A stretch of 64,000 bases of DNA from Azoarcus sp. DN11 (GTDB lineage: Bacteria; Pseudomonadota; Gammaproteobacteria; Burkholderiales; Rhodocyclaceae), in assembly GCF_003628555.1 (NCBI RefSeq), contig NZ_CP021731.1, positions 620,001 to 684,000 of the forward strand. The letters are read 5' to 3'. Below, one piece after another: positions 1 through 9,505 of the stretch. Each line of letters opens with the position of its first letter. Position 1 is the first letter of the stretch. Below the pieces are notes generated by a model. It was not told where the DNA came from. It saw nothing but the letters and a program-made list of their open reading frames with translations, and did no database searches. A program made the translations under genes and the position numbers.

Positions 1-1186
1 GCGCTTCGACCGCGTCGAGGCGTGCCGCGCGGATCGCGGGCAGCACGCCGGCCAGGAGGCCAATCACCACCGCGGTCGATTCGGCGGCGGCCACGAAATG
101 CCAGGGCGTGTGCACCGGCAGCGCGGGAACCAGCAGGCCGACGAACTGCGCGATGGCGCTCCCGACCAGCAGCCCGAATACCCCGCCGATCGCCGCGAGC
201 GCGACCGCTTCCGCAAGAAAGAGCCGCAGGATCGTCGCCCGCCGTGCGCCGAGCGCCACCAGCAGGCCGATCTCGTTGGTGCGCTCGGTGACGGCGATGG
301 TCATGATCGTGACGATGCCCACCGCGCCGACCAGCAGCGAGATGCCGCCGAGCGCGCCGACGGCCGCGGTGAGGATGCCGAGGATGTTCGACAGGCGAGC
401 GAGCATGTCTTCCTGGGTCGTCAATGTGACGTCGTCCTGGCCGTGGCGCGCGACCAGCACCTTGCGGATGCCGGGGGTGACGCGCGACGCGGGCACGGCT
501 TCCTCGTAGGTGACGTTGATCTCGATCAGCCCTTCGCGGTTGTAGAGCGACAGCGCGCGCGAGGTCGGGATGTAGGCGGTGTCGTCGAGGTCGACGCCGA
601 GGAACTGGCCTTTCTCCTCCATCACGCCGATGACGCGATAGCGTTCGCCGCCGATGCGCAGGCGTTCGCCCAGCGCGTTGGCGTTGCCGAAGAGTTCGTG
701 CTTGAGCTTGGCGCCGAGCACGACGAAGGCGCGCGCACCGTTGGGGTCGTCGGGCGGCAGGAAGCGCCCGACGCGCACGTGCATCGAGAAGATGCGCTGC
801 ATCTCGGGGCCGACGCCATACACGCTGGTGCGGCGCACGCGGCCCGCGCCTTCGACATCCGAGTTGCCCCACACGATGGGCGTCACGGCGGTGACGTGGG
901 GCACACGTTCGAGCGCGAGGGCGTCGTCGAGGGTGAGCTGGCGGGCGGTGCTCGGCAGCCCCGGCGGTCCGCCGCGCGCGCCCTGCCGGCCGGGGGTGAC
1001 TTCGATGATGTTGGTGCCGAACTGCGTGAACTCGTTGAGCACGAAGCGGTGCAGGCCCTCGCCGATAGAGGTCAGCAGGATCACCGCGGCGATGCCGACG
1101 CCGATGCCTAGCAGCGTGAGGAAGCTGCGCAGCCGGTGGGCGAGGAGCGAGCGCAGCGCGAGCTGGAGGAAGTCGTGCAGGCTCAT
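1..1186 (-). CDS. MacB/FtsX-type ABC transporter permease, C-terminus cut by window edge
   Basis: This is the second permease of a tripartite exporter; it should sit in the inner membrane and pair with the ATPase encoded at 2472-3167. Read from the ATG at 1184-1186, the protein has an N-terminal membrane segment after LRSLLAHRLR, a periplasmic MacB-type domain (NEFTQFGTN, then VTPGRQGARG) and a C-terminal FtsX domain with the conserved TNEIGLLVALGA motif. About 395 residues are visible. The window ends inside the usual tail (AIRAARLDAVEA), so only a few residues are missing. Its ATG overlaps the TGA of the upstream permease by 4 bases, indicating translational coupling. No stop codon is present in the window. 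Confidence 0.9.
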   Translation of the reverse strand, partial: MSLHDFLQLALRSLLAHRLRSFLTLLGIGVGIAAVILLTSIGEGLHRFVLNEFTQFGTNIIEVTPGRQGARGGPPGLPSTARQLTLDDALALERVPHVTAVTPIVWGNSDVEGAGRVRRTSVYGVGPEMQRIFSMHVRVGRFLPPDDPNGARAFVVLGAKLKHELFGNANALGERLRIGGERYRVIGVMEEKGQFLGVDLDDTAYIPTSRALSLYNREGLIEINVTYEEAVPASRVTPGIRKVLVARHGQDDVTLTTQEDMLARLSNILGILTAAVGALGGISLLVGAVGIVTIMTIAVTERTNEIGLLVALGARRATILRLFLAEAVALAAIGGVFGLLVGSAIAQFVGLLVPALPVHTPWHFVAAAESTAVVIGLLAGVLPAIRAARLDAVEA

Positions 1187-2391
1187 CGCCGGGACAGGGC
1201 CTGCACGGGGTCGAGGCGGGAGGCGCGCCGTGCGGGCATCACGCCGAACAGGATGCCGGTCGTGAGCGCCGTGCCGATGCCGGCGAACACGGCCCAGTCG
1301 GGCGGCCAGGCGGGCAGCACGGGGAAGGCGAGGCGCAGCCCCCAGGCGCCGAGGTGACCGAGCGCAAACCCGGTGATCGCACCCGCGAGCGACAGCAGCG
1401 CGGCCTCGGTGAGGAAGGCGAGGCGGATGTTGCGGCCGGTCGCGCCGAGCGCCTTGAGCAGGCCGATCTCTGCGGTGCGCTGCGTCACCGCGACCAGCAT
1501 CACGTTCATCACGAGGATGCCGGCGACCGCGAGGCTGATCGCCGCGATCCCCGCGACCGCCAGCGTCAGCGCACCGAGGATGCGATCGAAGGTGCCGAGC
1601 ACGGCGTCCTGCGTGATGAGCGTGACGTCGAGCTCGCCGTCGCGGCGCAGGCGCATGATCTGCTCGAGCTGCTGCTTCGCCGGCCCGATCGCCTCGCGGC
1701 TGCGCGCCTCGACGATGATGCGGAAGAGGTTGTTGGTGTTGAACATCGCCTGTGCCGTGGCGACCGGCAGGAACACCAGTTCGTCGGTGTTCATGCCCAG
1801 CCCCTGGCCGGTCTTGGCGAGCACGCCGATCACGCGCAGGCGCCGGTCGCCGACGCGCACGATGCGCCCGATGGCCGGTTCGCTGCCGAAGATCTCGTCG
1901 CGGATCTTCGTGCCGAGCACGGCCACCGCCGTGGCGCGGCCCAGATCCTCGCGCGGCAGGAAGCTGCCTTCGGCCATGCGGAAGGCGCGGATGTCGACGT
2001 AGTCGCCGCTGGTGCCGACGACCATCGCCTCGCGCAGGCGTCCGCCCCAGGCGATCTCGGAGTTGCCCACCGACAGCGGCGCCATGCGCGTGACCAGCGG
2101 CGCGCGCAGCAGCGCCTGGGCATCGCGCACGGTGAGGTCGCGCGGGGTGCTGGTGACGAGGTTGCCCAGCCCGAAACCGCCGGTCGCGGTGCGCCCCGGG
2201 AGCACGATCACGAGGTTGCTGCCGAGCGCCGAGAATTCGTTGACGACGTAGCGCCGCGCGCCGTCGCCGAGCGCCGTGAGCACGACCACCGCCGCCACGC
2301 CGATCGACATCGCCAGCACCATCAGCGCGGTGCGCAGCGGGTAGCCCGAGGCGGCGCGGGTCGCGAAGCGAAGCGTGTCGGCGGGGGTCAT
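1183..2391 (-). CDS. MacB/FtsX-type ABC transporter permease
   Basis: This is an inner-membrane permease of 402 residues with MacB-like architecture: one N-terminal membrane segment (ALMVLAMSIGVAAVVVLTAL), a large periplasmic domain, then three C-terminal membrane segments of the FtsX domain with TAEIGLLKALGATG between them. The start at 2391 (MTPADTLRF) is preferred because GGGAGG lies just upstream. An in-frame ATG at 2475 overlaps the stop of the ATPase gene, but it would add a Pro/Gly-rich tail translated from an intergenic GC-rich repeat. It resembles its downstream neighbour, so the transporter is probably a heterodimer of separate permeases, unlike MacB, which is fused to its ATPase. 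The substrate cannot be read from sequence. Confidence 0.9.
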   Translation of the reverse strand: MTPADTLRFATRAASGYPLRTALMVLAMSIGVAAVVVLTALGDGARRYVVNEFSALGSNLVIVLPGRTATGGFGLGNLVTSTPRDLTVRDAQALLRAPLVTRMAPLSVGNSEIAWGGRLREAMVVGTSGDYVDIRAFRMAEGSFLPREDLGRATAVAVLGTKIRDEIFGSEPAIGRIVRVGDRRLRVIGVLAKTGQGLGMNTDELVFLPVATAQAMFNTNNLFRIIVEARSREAIGPAKQQLEQIMRLRRDGELDVTLITQDAVLGTFDRILGALTLAVAGIAAISLAVAGILVMNVMLVAVTQRTAEIGLLKALGATGRNIRLAFLTEAALLSLAGAITGFALGHLGAWGLRLAFPVLPAWPPDWAVFAGIGTALTTGILFGVMPARRASRLDPVQALSRR

Positions 2392-2397
2392 CAGGCC

Positions 2398-2470
2398 TCC
2401 CGCCGGGCCGCCCCAAGGGGGGCCTGCGCCCCCCCCGGGGGGCAGCGAGTAACGCGAGCGTGGGGGTGGT
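2398..2470. repeat. GC-rich hairpin-forming intergenic repeat
   Basis: The gap between the ATPase and first permease genes holds runs of C and G that can fold on themselves (CCCCAAGGGG, and CCCCCCCCGGGGGG), followed by GCAGCGAGTAACGCGAGCG and TGGGGGT. The same general layout, a C-run/G-run hairpin followed by a CAGCGA..GCGAGCGTGGGGG tail, is one I associate with short interspersed repeats in betaproteobacteria. That link is from memory. No second copy was seen in this window. Confidence 0.45.
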
Positions 2471-2471
2471 T

Positions 2472-3167
2472 TCATGGCACGGGGGCGGGCTCGCGGACGT
2501 CGTGCAGCAGGCGGCCGTCTTCCATCATCAGGCGCCGGCGCGCGCGGCCGCCCATGACGGGGTCGTGAGTGACGACGATCAGGGTCACGCCGGCGGCGTT
2601 GAGTTCTTCGAGCAGATGCGTGACGTCCTGCCCGGTCGAGCGGTCGAGGTTGCCGGTCGGTTCGTCGGCGAGGATCACCGCCGGACGCATGATCGTCGCC
2701 CGCGCGATCGCGACGCGCTGGCGCTGGCCGCCGGAAAGTTCGTCGGGCCGGTGGTGCGCGCGCGTTTCCAGACCGAAATCCTTCAGCGCCTGCGCGACGT
2801 GTGCATGGCGTTCGGCAGGCGGGATGCCGGCGAGCATCAGCGGCAGCGCGACGTTCTCGGCGGCCGTGAGGCGCGGCACGAGATGGAAGCTCTGGAACAC
2901 GAAGCCGATGCGGGTGCGCCGCACCTCGGCCTGTTCGTCGGGCGAGAGCGTCGTCACGTCGCGTCCTTCGAGGCGGTAGGTGCCGGCATTGGGGCGGTCG
3001 AGCAGGCCGAGGAGGTTCAGCAGCGTCGACTTGCCCGAGCCCGACGGGCCCATCACAGCGACATATTCCCCGCTGTCGATCGACACGCTCAGTTCGTGCA
3101 GCGCATGGACTTCGCTGTCGCCCAGCATGAAGACGCGCTCGATGCCGGTGAGTTCGATCTGCGCCAT
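2472..3167 (-). CDS. ABC transporter ATP-binding protein (MacB/LolD type)
   Basis: This cytoplasmic ATPase of the exporter has 231 residues, the usual size for the LolD/MacB class. Visible motifs are Walker A GPSGSGKST (residues 40-48), the Q-loop FVFQSFH (about 89-95), the signature LSGGQ (144-148), Walker B with the catalytic glutamate VILADEP (164-170) and the switch histidine in VVTHD (H201). These are all intact, so it should hydrolyse ATP and drive the two FtsX-type permeases encoded downstream. It starts 7 bases after the adaptor gene ends, in the same operon. MacB-like systems export macrolides, lipoproteins, peptides or siderophores; nothing here decides among them. Confidence 0.93.
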   Translation of the reverse strand: MAQIELTGIERVFMLGDSEVHALHELSVSIDSGEYVAVMGPSGSGKSTLLNLLGLLDRPNAGTYRLEGRDVTTLSPDEQAEVRRTRIGFVFQSFHLVPRLTAAENVALPLMLAGIPPAERHAHVAQALKDFGLETRAHHRPDELSGGQRQRVAIARATIMRPAVILADEPTGNLDRSTGQDVTHLLEELNAAGVTLIVVTHDPVMGGRARRRLMMEDGRLLHDVREPAPVP

Positions 3168-3174
3168 GATCGCC

Positions 3175-4338
3175 TCAGCGCGCGGGGCCGGCCCCGTCTT
3201 CCGGCCGCACCCGCGCGCCGGCCTTCACGCCCTCGCGTTCGAGCGAGGCGACGATGCGATCGCCTTCCGCGAGGCCGTCGAGCACTTCGGTGAACTCCCA
3301 GTTCGCGACGCCGGTCTTGATCACGCGCTCTTCCAGCCGCCCGTCGTCTGCGCGATACACCAGCACGTGATTGCCTTCGCGCAGCGTCGAGGTCGGCACG
3401 CGCAGCGTATTCTCCCGCACGGCCAGCACGATCTCGGCGTCGGCGCTGTAGCCGACGAGCAGGCCCCTGGCCTCTTCGGGACGGGCGAAATCGATGTCGA
3501 CTTCCACCGTGCGCGCCTGCTTCTCGACGGCCGTGATGTAGGGCGCGACGCGCTTCACCCGCGCCTCGAAGATCTTGCCGGGCAGCGCATCGAGGGTGAC
3601 ACGCGTGGGCTGGCCGGGATGGATCTTCGGCGCGTCGATCTCGTCCATCGGCGCCTTCACGTACAGGCAGCTGTCGTCGATGAGGTCGACCGCGGGCGGC
3701 GTCGGCACGCCCGGCGGCGAGGGCGTCGAGAATTCGCCCAGTTCGCCGGTGATCTTGGCGACGGTGCCGGCAAAGGGCGCGACCAGCACCGTGCGCTGGC
3801 GGTCGGTCGAGGTGGCGGCGATCTGCGCCTCGGCCGTGCGCGTGTCGGCGCGCGCAGTGTCACAGGCGGCGCGGCGCGCGCGCGCTTCCGTGCGGGCCTG
3901 CTCGACGCGCGAGGTCGACACGAACTTGCGCTCGAACAGCTCTTCCTGCCGCACTGCTTCGCGCTCGGCGTTCTCGGCCTGCGAACAGGCTTCCTGCACG
4001 CGCTTGCGCGCGGTCTCCAGCTGTGCGCGATTCACCGCGAGACGCGCCTCCTGGTCCTCGTTCCACAAGCGCAGCAGCACCTGCCCGGCCTGCACGCGGT
4101 CGCCTTCCTTGACGCCGAGGTAGTCGATGCGCCCGCCGATGATCGTCGACAGTTTGGTGCGCTGACAGGCTTCGATCTCGCCCGCGCGCGTGTTCGACAG
4201 CGTCGCCTCGACGGTGCCGCGCGCGACCTCGACGAGCCGTACCGGGATGGGCTTCGGCCGCGTGAACCACCAGATCGTCCCGCCGGCCAGGGCGAGGACG
4301 ACAAGGACGATCAGGCTGCGTCGGACGAAAGGTTTCAT
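3175..4338 (-). CDS. Periplasmic adaptor subunit (HlyD/MacA family)
   Basis: This membrane-fusion protein of 387 residues should link the inner-membrane ATPase/permease complex to an outer-membrane channel. The start at 4338 (MKPFVRR) directly precedes a membrane anchor at about residues 8-25 (SLIVLVVLALAGGTIWWF). Next come a lipoyl/barrel-sandwich half (GVKEGDRVQAGQVLLRLWNED), a long alpha-helical hairpin rich in Ala, Arg and Glu, the second lipoyl half (TVLVAPFAGTVAKITGELGE) and beta-barrel domains. An upstream in-frame ATG at 4395 would put 19 extra residues before the anchor and is less likely. First gene of a four-gene operon; no TolC-like gene is present here. Confidence 0.9.
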   Translation of the reverse strand: MKPFVRRSLIVLVVLALAGGTIWWFTRPKPIPVRLVEVARGTVEATLSNTRAGEIEACQRTKLSTIIGGRIDYLGVKEGDRVQAGQVLLRLWNEDQEARLAVNRAQLETARKRVQEACSQAENAEREAVRQEELFERKFVSTSRVEQARTEARARRAACDTARADTRTAEAQIAATSTDRQRTVLVAPFAGTVAKITGELGEFSTPSPPGVPTPPAVDLIDDSCLYVKAPMDEIDAPKIHPGQPTRVTLDALPGKIFEARVKRVAPYITAVEKQARTVEVDIDFARPEEARGLLVGYSADAEIVLAVRENTLRVPTSTLREGNHVLVYRADDGRLEERVIKTGVANWEFTEVLDGLAEGDRIVASLEREGVKAGARVRPEDGAGPAR

Positions 4339-4342
4339 GAGG

Positions 4343-4417
4343 CTCCTGCGCGGTTTCCAAACGGCATGTCGGGATCGATGATCCGCCGTTCGCACGGCGC
4401 GTGCAACCGCGCAGGAG
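4343..4417. repeat. 13-bp perfect inverted repeat in exporter operon leader
   Basis: CTCCTGCGCGGTT at 4343-4355 is matched by its exact reverse complement at 4405-4417. A second small hairpin (CGCCGT, loop TCGC, ACGGCG) lies between the arms. The element sits between glnS and the adaptor gene, 5 bases upstream of the adaptor start. It has no T-run, so it is a poor intrinsic terminator. It could be a structured leader or an operator. Confidence 0.6.
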
Positions 4418-4429
4418 GGCGGTCGTGCG

Positions 4430-6166
<1,737 letters not shown>

Positions 6167-6210
6167 GGGGGAAAGCCTCGATTCAAAGGGCAAGATTGCA
6201 TGAACGCGCA

Positions 6211-6216
6211 ATTTTA
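6211..6216 (-). promoter_or_regulatory. Probable glnS -10 element
   Basis: On the minus strand this reads TAAAAT, 45 bases before the glnS GTG. No convincing -35 hexamer was found at the right spacing, so only the -10 is proposed. If real, transcription starts near 6204 and the ATG at 6211 cannot be used. Confidence 0.35.
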
Positions 6217-6385
6217 GCGCGTCGGCGCGGCGATTGAGCCTTCCGGGCGCCGCCGCGGGCGCGCCGCTCGGCTACAATTCCGGCCGACTGCCAACTTGCG
6301 GACGCTCCATGCATTCCCGTTCAAACCCTTGCGGCCCCGGCCGGCCTGACATCCCGCGTGCCTCCGTGCCCGTACAGGGGGCGCA

Positions 6386-6784
6386 ATGAGCTCGCCTCTC
6401 GCCCCGCTGCCGGCCTTTGCGGCGATCGGTTTCGGTGCCGCGGTCGGCGCGTGGCTGCGCTGGGGCCTCGGCCTGCTGCTCAACCCGCTCTTCCTGGCGA
6501 TCCCGCTCGGCACGCTGGCGGCGAACCTGCTGGGCGGCCTGATGATGGGCGGGGCGCTGGCATGGATCCATGCCGTGCCGGAAATGCCGCCGGCCCTGCG
6601 CCTGCTGCTCACGACCGGCTTCCTCGGCGGCCTCACGACGTTTTCGACCTTCTCCGCCGAAAGCCTGCACCTCGCGCAGCGCGGCGAATGGGCATGGTTC
6701 GCGCTGCATACCGTGGTGCACGTTGCAGGCTCGCTGCTGATGGCCTGGGCGGGCTATGTGGCGTTCAGCGCCTGGCGTGGTTGA
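6386..6784 (+). CDS. crcB: Fluoride efflux protein CrcB/Fluc
   Basis: This small inner-membrane protein (132 residues, four predicted membrane helices) belongs to the Fluc family of fluoride channels that work as antiparallel dimers. The family hallmarks are visible: GAAVGAWLRWGLG near the N-terminus, GTLAANLLGGLMMG in helix 2 and TTGFLGGLTTFSTFSAE in helix 3, which carries the conserved phenylalanines and the Na+ site break. It is a single gene, convergent with the flavoprotein gene downstream. A TACAAT hexamer lies about 110 bases upstream, but no fluoride riboswitch was recognised in the leader. Confidence 0.95.
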   Translation: MSSPLAPLPAFAAIGFGAAVGAWLRWGLGLLLNPLFLAIPLGTLAANLLGGLMMGGALAWIHAVPEMPPALRLLLTTGFLGGLTTFSTFSAESLHLAQRGEWAWFALHTVVHVAGSLLMAWAGYVAFSAWRG

Positions 6785-6803
6785 GCGGATTCCTCCGCGG
6801 ACT

Positions 6804-8081
6804 TCATTTCGCGCAATCGAGCCAGTCGGCCGCACCCAGTCCCGCCGCACGCCCGGTCGCGCAGCAGGCCGTGAGCAGGTAGCCGCCGGTCGGCGCTTCC
6901 CAGTCGAGCATTTCGCCGCAGCAGAAGAGGCCGGGCAGGGCGCGCACCATCAGGCGCTCGTCGAGATCCTCGAAGCGCACCCCGCCGGCCGTGCTGATCG
7001 CCTCGTCGAGCGGACGCGGCGCGGCGAGGCGAACGGGCAGGCCCTTGATGGCGGCGGCGAGCCGCGCCGGGTCGGCGAATGTCTCCTTCGTCGTGCATTC
7101 GCGCAGCAGGCCCGCCTTCACGCCCTCGATGCCGGCCTTGCTCTGCAGGTGGCTCGCCATCGAACGCGCGCCGCGCGGACGCGACAGATCCTCGCTGAGC
7201 CGTTCGAGGCTGCGGCCGGGGGCGAGGTCGAGGTGCAGCGTGGCCGAACCCGTCGCCATGATCGTGTCGCGCAGCGGGGCCGACAGCGCGTAGATCAGGC
7301 CACCCTCGATGCCGCTCGCGGAGATCATGCACTCGCCTGCGCGCATGGACGTTTTGCAGTGGGCGTCGGTGAAGTGCGCCGCGACCGATTTCACCGGCTG
7401 GCCGACGAAGCGGCCGCGGAAGTGCTCGCTCCATCCCGGCGTGCCGTTGCCCGCGAGCTGGCCGACGTCGAAGCCGCAGTTGGCCGGCTGCAAGGGCGCG
7501 ACCGCGACGCCGCGACCAGTGAGCCACGGCAACCACGCCCCGTCCGAGCCCAGCTTCGCCCAACTCGCACCGCCCAGCGCGAGGATCACGGCATCGGCTG
7601 CGACGAGCTGCTCGCCGTCGGGCGTCGCGAAGCGCAGCCCCTCGGTCGGCGGCCGGCTGTCGTCCTGCCAGCCGAGCCAGCGGTGCCGTACATGCAGACG
7701 CACGCCCGCGGCGCGCAGGCGATGCAGCCACGCGCGCAGCAGCGGGGCGGCTTTCATTTCCGTGGGGAAGACGCGGCCGGAGCTGCCGACGAAGGTCTCG
7801 ACGCCGAGTGCGTGCGCCCAGGCGCGCAGTTCCGCGGCACCGAAGTGCGCGAGCATCGGCGCGAGGGCGCTCTCCCGCTCGCGGTAGCGCGAGAGGAAGG
7901 CTGCGCAGGGCTCGGAATGCGTCAGGTTGAGCCCGCCGATGCCGGCCAGCAGGAACTTGCGCCCCGGCGAGGGCATGGCGTCATACACGTCGACGCCCAC
8001 CCCGCGCTCCGCGAGCATTTCGGCAGCCATCAGGCCGGCGGGCCCGCCGCCGATCACCGCGACCTTCGCGCTGCGCGTCAT
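6804..8081 (-). CDS. NAD(P)/FAD-dependent oxidoreductase, BaiN/HI0933-like family
   Basis: A flavoprotein of 425 residues. The start at 8081 (MTRSAKVAVIGGGPAGLMAAE) directly gives the Rossmann dinucleotide motif at about residues 9-16. Further family blocks include PGRKFLLAGIGGLNLTHSE, CMISASGIEGGLIYALS and the C-terminal FAD contact ISTAGGVRFEDLDE followed by LPGLFCCGEMLDWEAPTGGYLL. The family is annotated as aminoacetone oxidase or BaiN-like, but its physiological substrate is mostly unknown. The start overlaps the stop of the upstream glycosylase gene by 4 bases, so the two are co-translated. The upstream frame from 8600 is a shadow of that neighbour. Confidence 0.9.
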   Translation of the reverse strand: MTRSAKVAVIGGGPAGLMAAEMLAERGVGVDVYDAMPSPGRKFLLAGIGGLNLTHSEPCAAFLSRYRERESALAPMLAHFGAAELRAWAHALGVETFVGSSGRVFPTEMKAAPLLRAWLHRLRAAGVRLHVRHRWLGWQDDSRPPTEGLRFATPDGEQLVAADAVILALGGASWAKLGSDGAWLPWLTGRGVAVAPLQPANCGFDVGQLAGNGTPGWSEHFRGRFVGQPVKSVAAHFTDAHCKTSMRAGECMISASGIEGGLIYALSAPLRDTIMATGSATLHLDLAPGRSLERLSEDLSRPRGARSMASHLQSKAGIEGVKAGLLRECTTKETFADPARLAAAIKGLPVRLAAPRPLDEAISTAGGVRFEDLDERLMVRALPGLFCCGEMLDWEAPTGGYLLTACCATGRAAGLGAADWLDCAK

Positions 8082-8572
8082 CGCACGATCTCCCGCCATG
8101 TCGCGAGTTTGTCGGCGAGCGAGTACGACGCGTTGGCCGGGCTGGTCGAAGGCAGCCGCTGCCACGCGATGTGCGCAGCGAGCCGTGGTGCGACGTGCCG
8201 CTTGAAGAGCGTCGCCGCCGTCGTGCCGTTGAGGAACACGCGTGCGATGTCCGGATGGGTGCCGAAGAAGGCGTCGAAATCGTTCACTTCCATCGACTCC
8301 GGCTCGATGTCCGCGTCCAGGCTGCCCTTGCGCCGGCATGCGCCGAGGACGTCCCACAGCGCGTAGCCCCGCTCCGCGAGCAGCCGCGCACGCTCCGCGT
8401 AGGGCAGCGCCGGGTCGATGTCGAGCACTTCGCACACGATGCGCCAGAAGCCGTTGCGCGGATGGGCGTAGTACTGGCCGGCCGCGAGCGAAGCCGCTCC
8501 CGGCATGCTGCCGAGGATCAGGGTGTGCGCGTGCGGCAGGGCGATCGGCGGGAAACCTTCGAGTCGGGACAT
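8078..8572 (-). CDS. DNA-deoxyinosine glycosylase / Mug-like uracil-DNA glycosylase superfamily
   Basis: A small base-excision repair enzyme of 164 residues. The start MSRLEGFPPI gives the family length. Visible blocks are LILGSMPGAASLAAGQYYAHPRNGFWRIV (motif 1 region, with the GSMPG loop and the YAHPRNxFW segment typical of the hypoxanthine-DNA glycosylase branch), YALWDVLGACRRKGSLDADI and the C-terminal LPSTSPANAS, which resembles the motif 2 minor-groove loop (SPAN). It probably removes deaminated bases from DNA. It is co-directional with the flavoprotein gene and overlaps it by 4 bases; a functional link is not evident. Confidence 0.85.
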   Translation of the reverse strand: MSRLEGFPPIALPHAHTLILGSMPGAASLAAGQYYAHPRNGFWRIVCEVLDIDPALPYAERARLLAERGYALWDVLGACRRKGSLDADIEPESMEVNDFDAFFGTHPDIARVFLNGTTAATLFKRHVAPRLAAHIAWQRLPSTSPANASYSLADKLATWREIVR

Positions 8573-8704
8573 CGGAACGGGCGGCGACAGGTGACGGCAC
8601 GCACGGTAGCGGTCCGCGCCGACGCGGGCAAGCCCGATGGCAGGGATCGTTTCCGCGTGTAACCGGTCGAACGGGTGTCTCAATGAGGGGACAAGGAGGC
8701 CGTC

Positions 8705-9301
8705 ATGGACACGCACAACTTACCCAAGATGCTGTACTCGTATTCGGAAGGCTGGCAGGACCTGATCCAGGTGCATCCGACCGTCGCGAAGATCTTCACG
8801 ATGTACGTGATGCCGATGTCGCTGATCCCGCCGGCAATGCTCCTGTACTCGATGCTCGTCACACCGGGCGCGGTGTTCCCGGAGCTGGTGCCGGAGGTCC
8901 GCCTCGGTGAGGCGCTTGCCGCGGCAGTCGCGTTCTACGTTGCAGAACTCGCGATGGTTGCGCTGATGGCGTCGATCATCCAGCAGATGGGTGACGTCGT
9001 GGACGCCAAGCCGCCGTACTCCGAGTCCTTCATCCTCGCGGCGGTCGCGCCCACGCCCTTGTGGCTCTCCGCGCTCGCGCTGTTCATCCCGTCCGCGTGG
9101 GCGGCCGGGATCATCGGTGCGATTGCGTGGGTGGCCTCGGCGGCGCTGATCTATCACGGCGTCTACCCGCTCTTCAAGCTCGAGGACCGGAGCAAGTCGC
9201 GCCTGATGGGCTCCTTCGTGCTGACCGCGGGCGTCATCGCCTGGGGCGCGCTGCTGGTCGTGCTGGCGCTCGCAATGAGCATGATCATCGGTCTGCGCTG
9301 A
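8705..9301 (+). CDS. Yip1-family integral membrane protein
   Basis: A 198-residue protein with about five hydrophobic segments (for example MSLIPPAMLLYSMLV, ALAAAVAFYVAELAMVALMAS, LWLSALALFIPSAWAAGIIGAIAW and GVIAWGALLVVLALAMSMIIGL). The Yip1/DUF1282 pattern is seen in the N-terminal segment GWQDLIQVHPTV, in KPPYSESFILAAVAPTPLWLSAL and in the central VYPLFKLEDRSK. A good Shine-Dalgarno (AAGGAGG) precedes the ATG. It stands alone, divergent from the glycosylase gene and followed by a hairpin terminator. No function is established for the bacterial members. Confidence 0.8.
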   Translation: MDTHNLPKMLYSYSEGWQDLIQVHPTVAKIFTMYVMPMSLIPPAMLLYSMLVTPGAVFPELVPEVRLGEALAAAVAFYVAELAMVALMASIIQQMGDVVDAKPPYSESFILAAVAPTPLWLSALALFIPSAWAAGIIGAIAWVASAALIYHGVYPLFKLEDRSKSRLMGSFVLTAGVIAWGALLVVLALAMSMIIGLR

Positions 9302-9315
9302 GCGCGGCGGGTCGG

Positions 9316-9342
9316 GACCCTTCCCCGTGGCGGGGAAGGGTC
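9316..9342 (+). terminator. GC-rich hairpin terminator after Yip1-family gene
   Basis: An 11-bp perfect stem (GACCCTTCCCC with GGGGAAGGGTC) encloses a 5-base loop, 14 bases after the stop codon, and is followed by the pyrimidine-rich TCTCCTTCC. Confidence 0.7.
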
Positions 9343-9505
9343 TCTCCTTCCGGCCGCCCGTGCCGAAAGTCGTTACTCGGTCCCGGATCGGGGGAGCGGC
9401 GTCGGTGCACGCGACCGGGAGACCGGTGAATAGGGACAGGAGCGCGGGCTCTCTCATGCGCCCAGTCGTCGTTCTGGCATAATCGCCGCATTCTCCGCGC
9501 GGTGA

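Noticed and set aside
2392..2475. N-terminal extension of the first permease from the ATG at 2475
   Set aside because: It would be translated from the GC-rich repeat and is Pro/Gly-rich; ATG 2391 has a better ribosome site and family N-terminus.
6167..6211. Longer glnS start at ATG 6211
   Set aside because: It overlaps a likely -10 element and adds residues not seen in other GlnRS proteins; GTG 6166 has GAGG upstream.
6217..6385. Possible fluoride riboswitch upstream of crcB
   Set aside because: I looked for the conserved GGNGAUGG-type core and pseudoknot and did not find it; only a TACAAT hexamer was seen.
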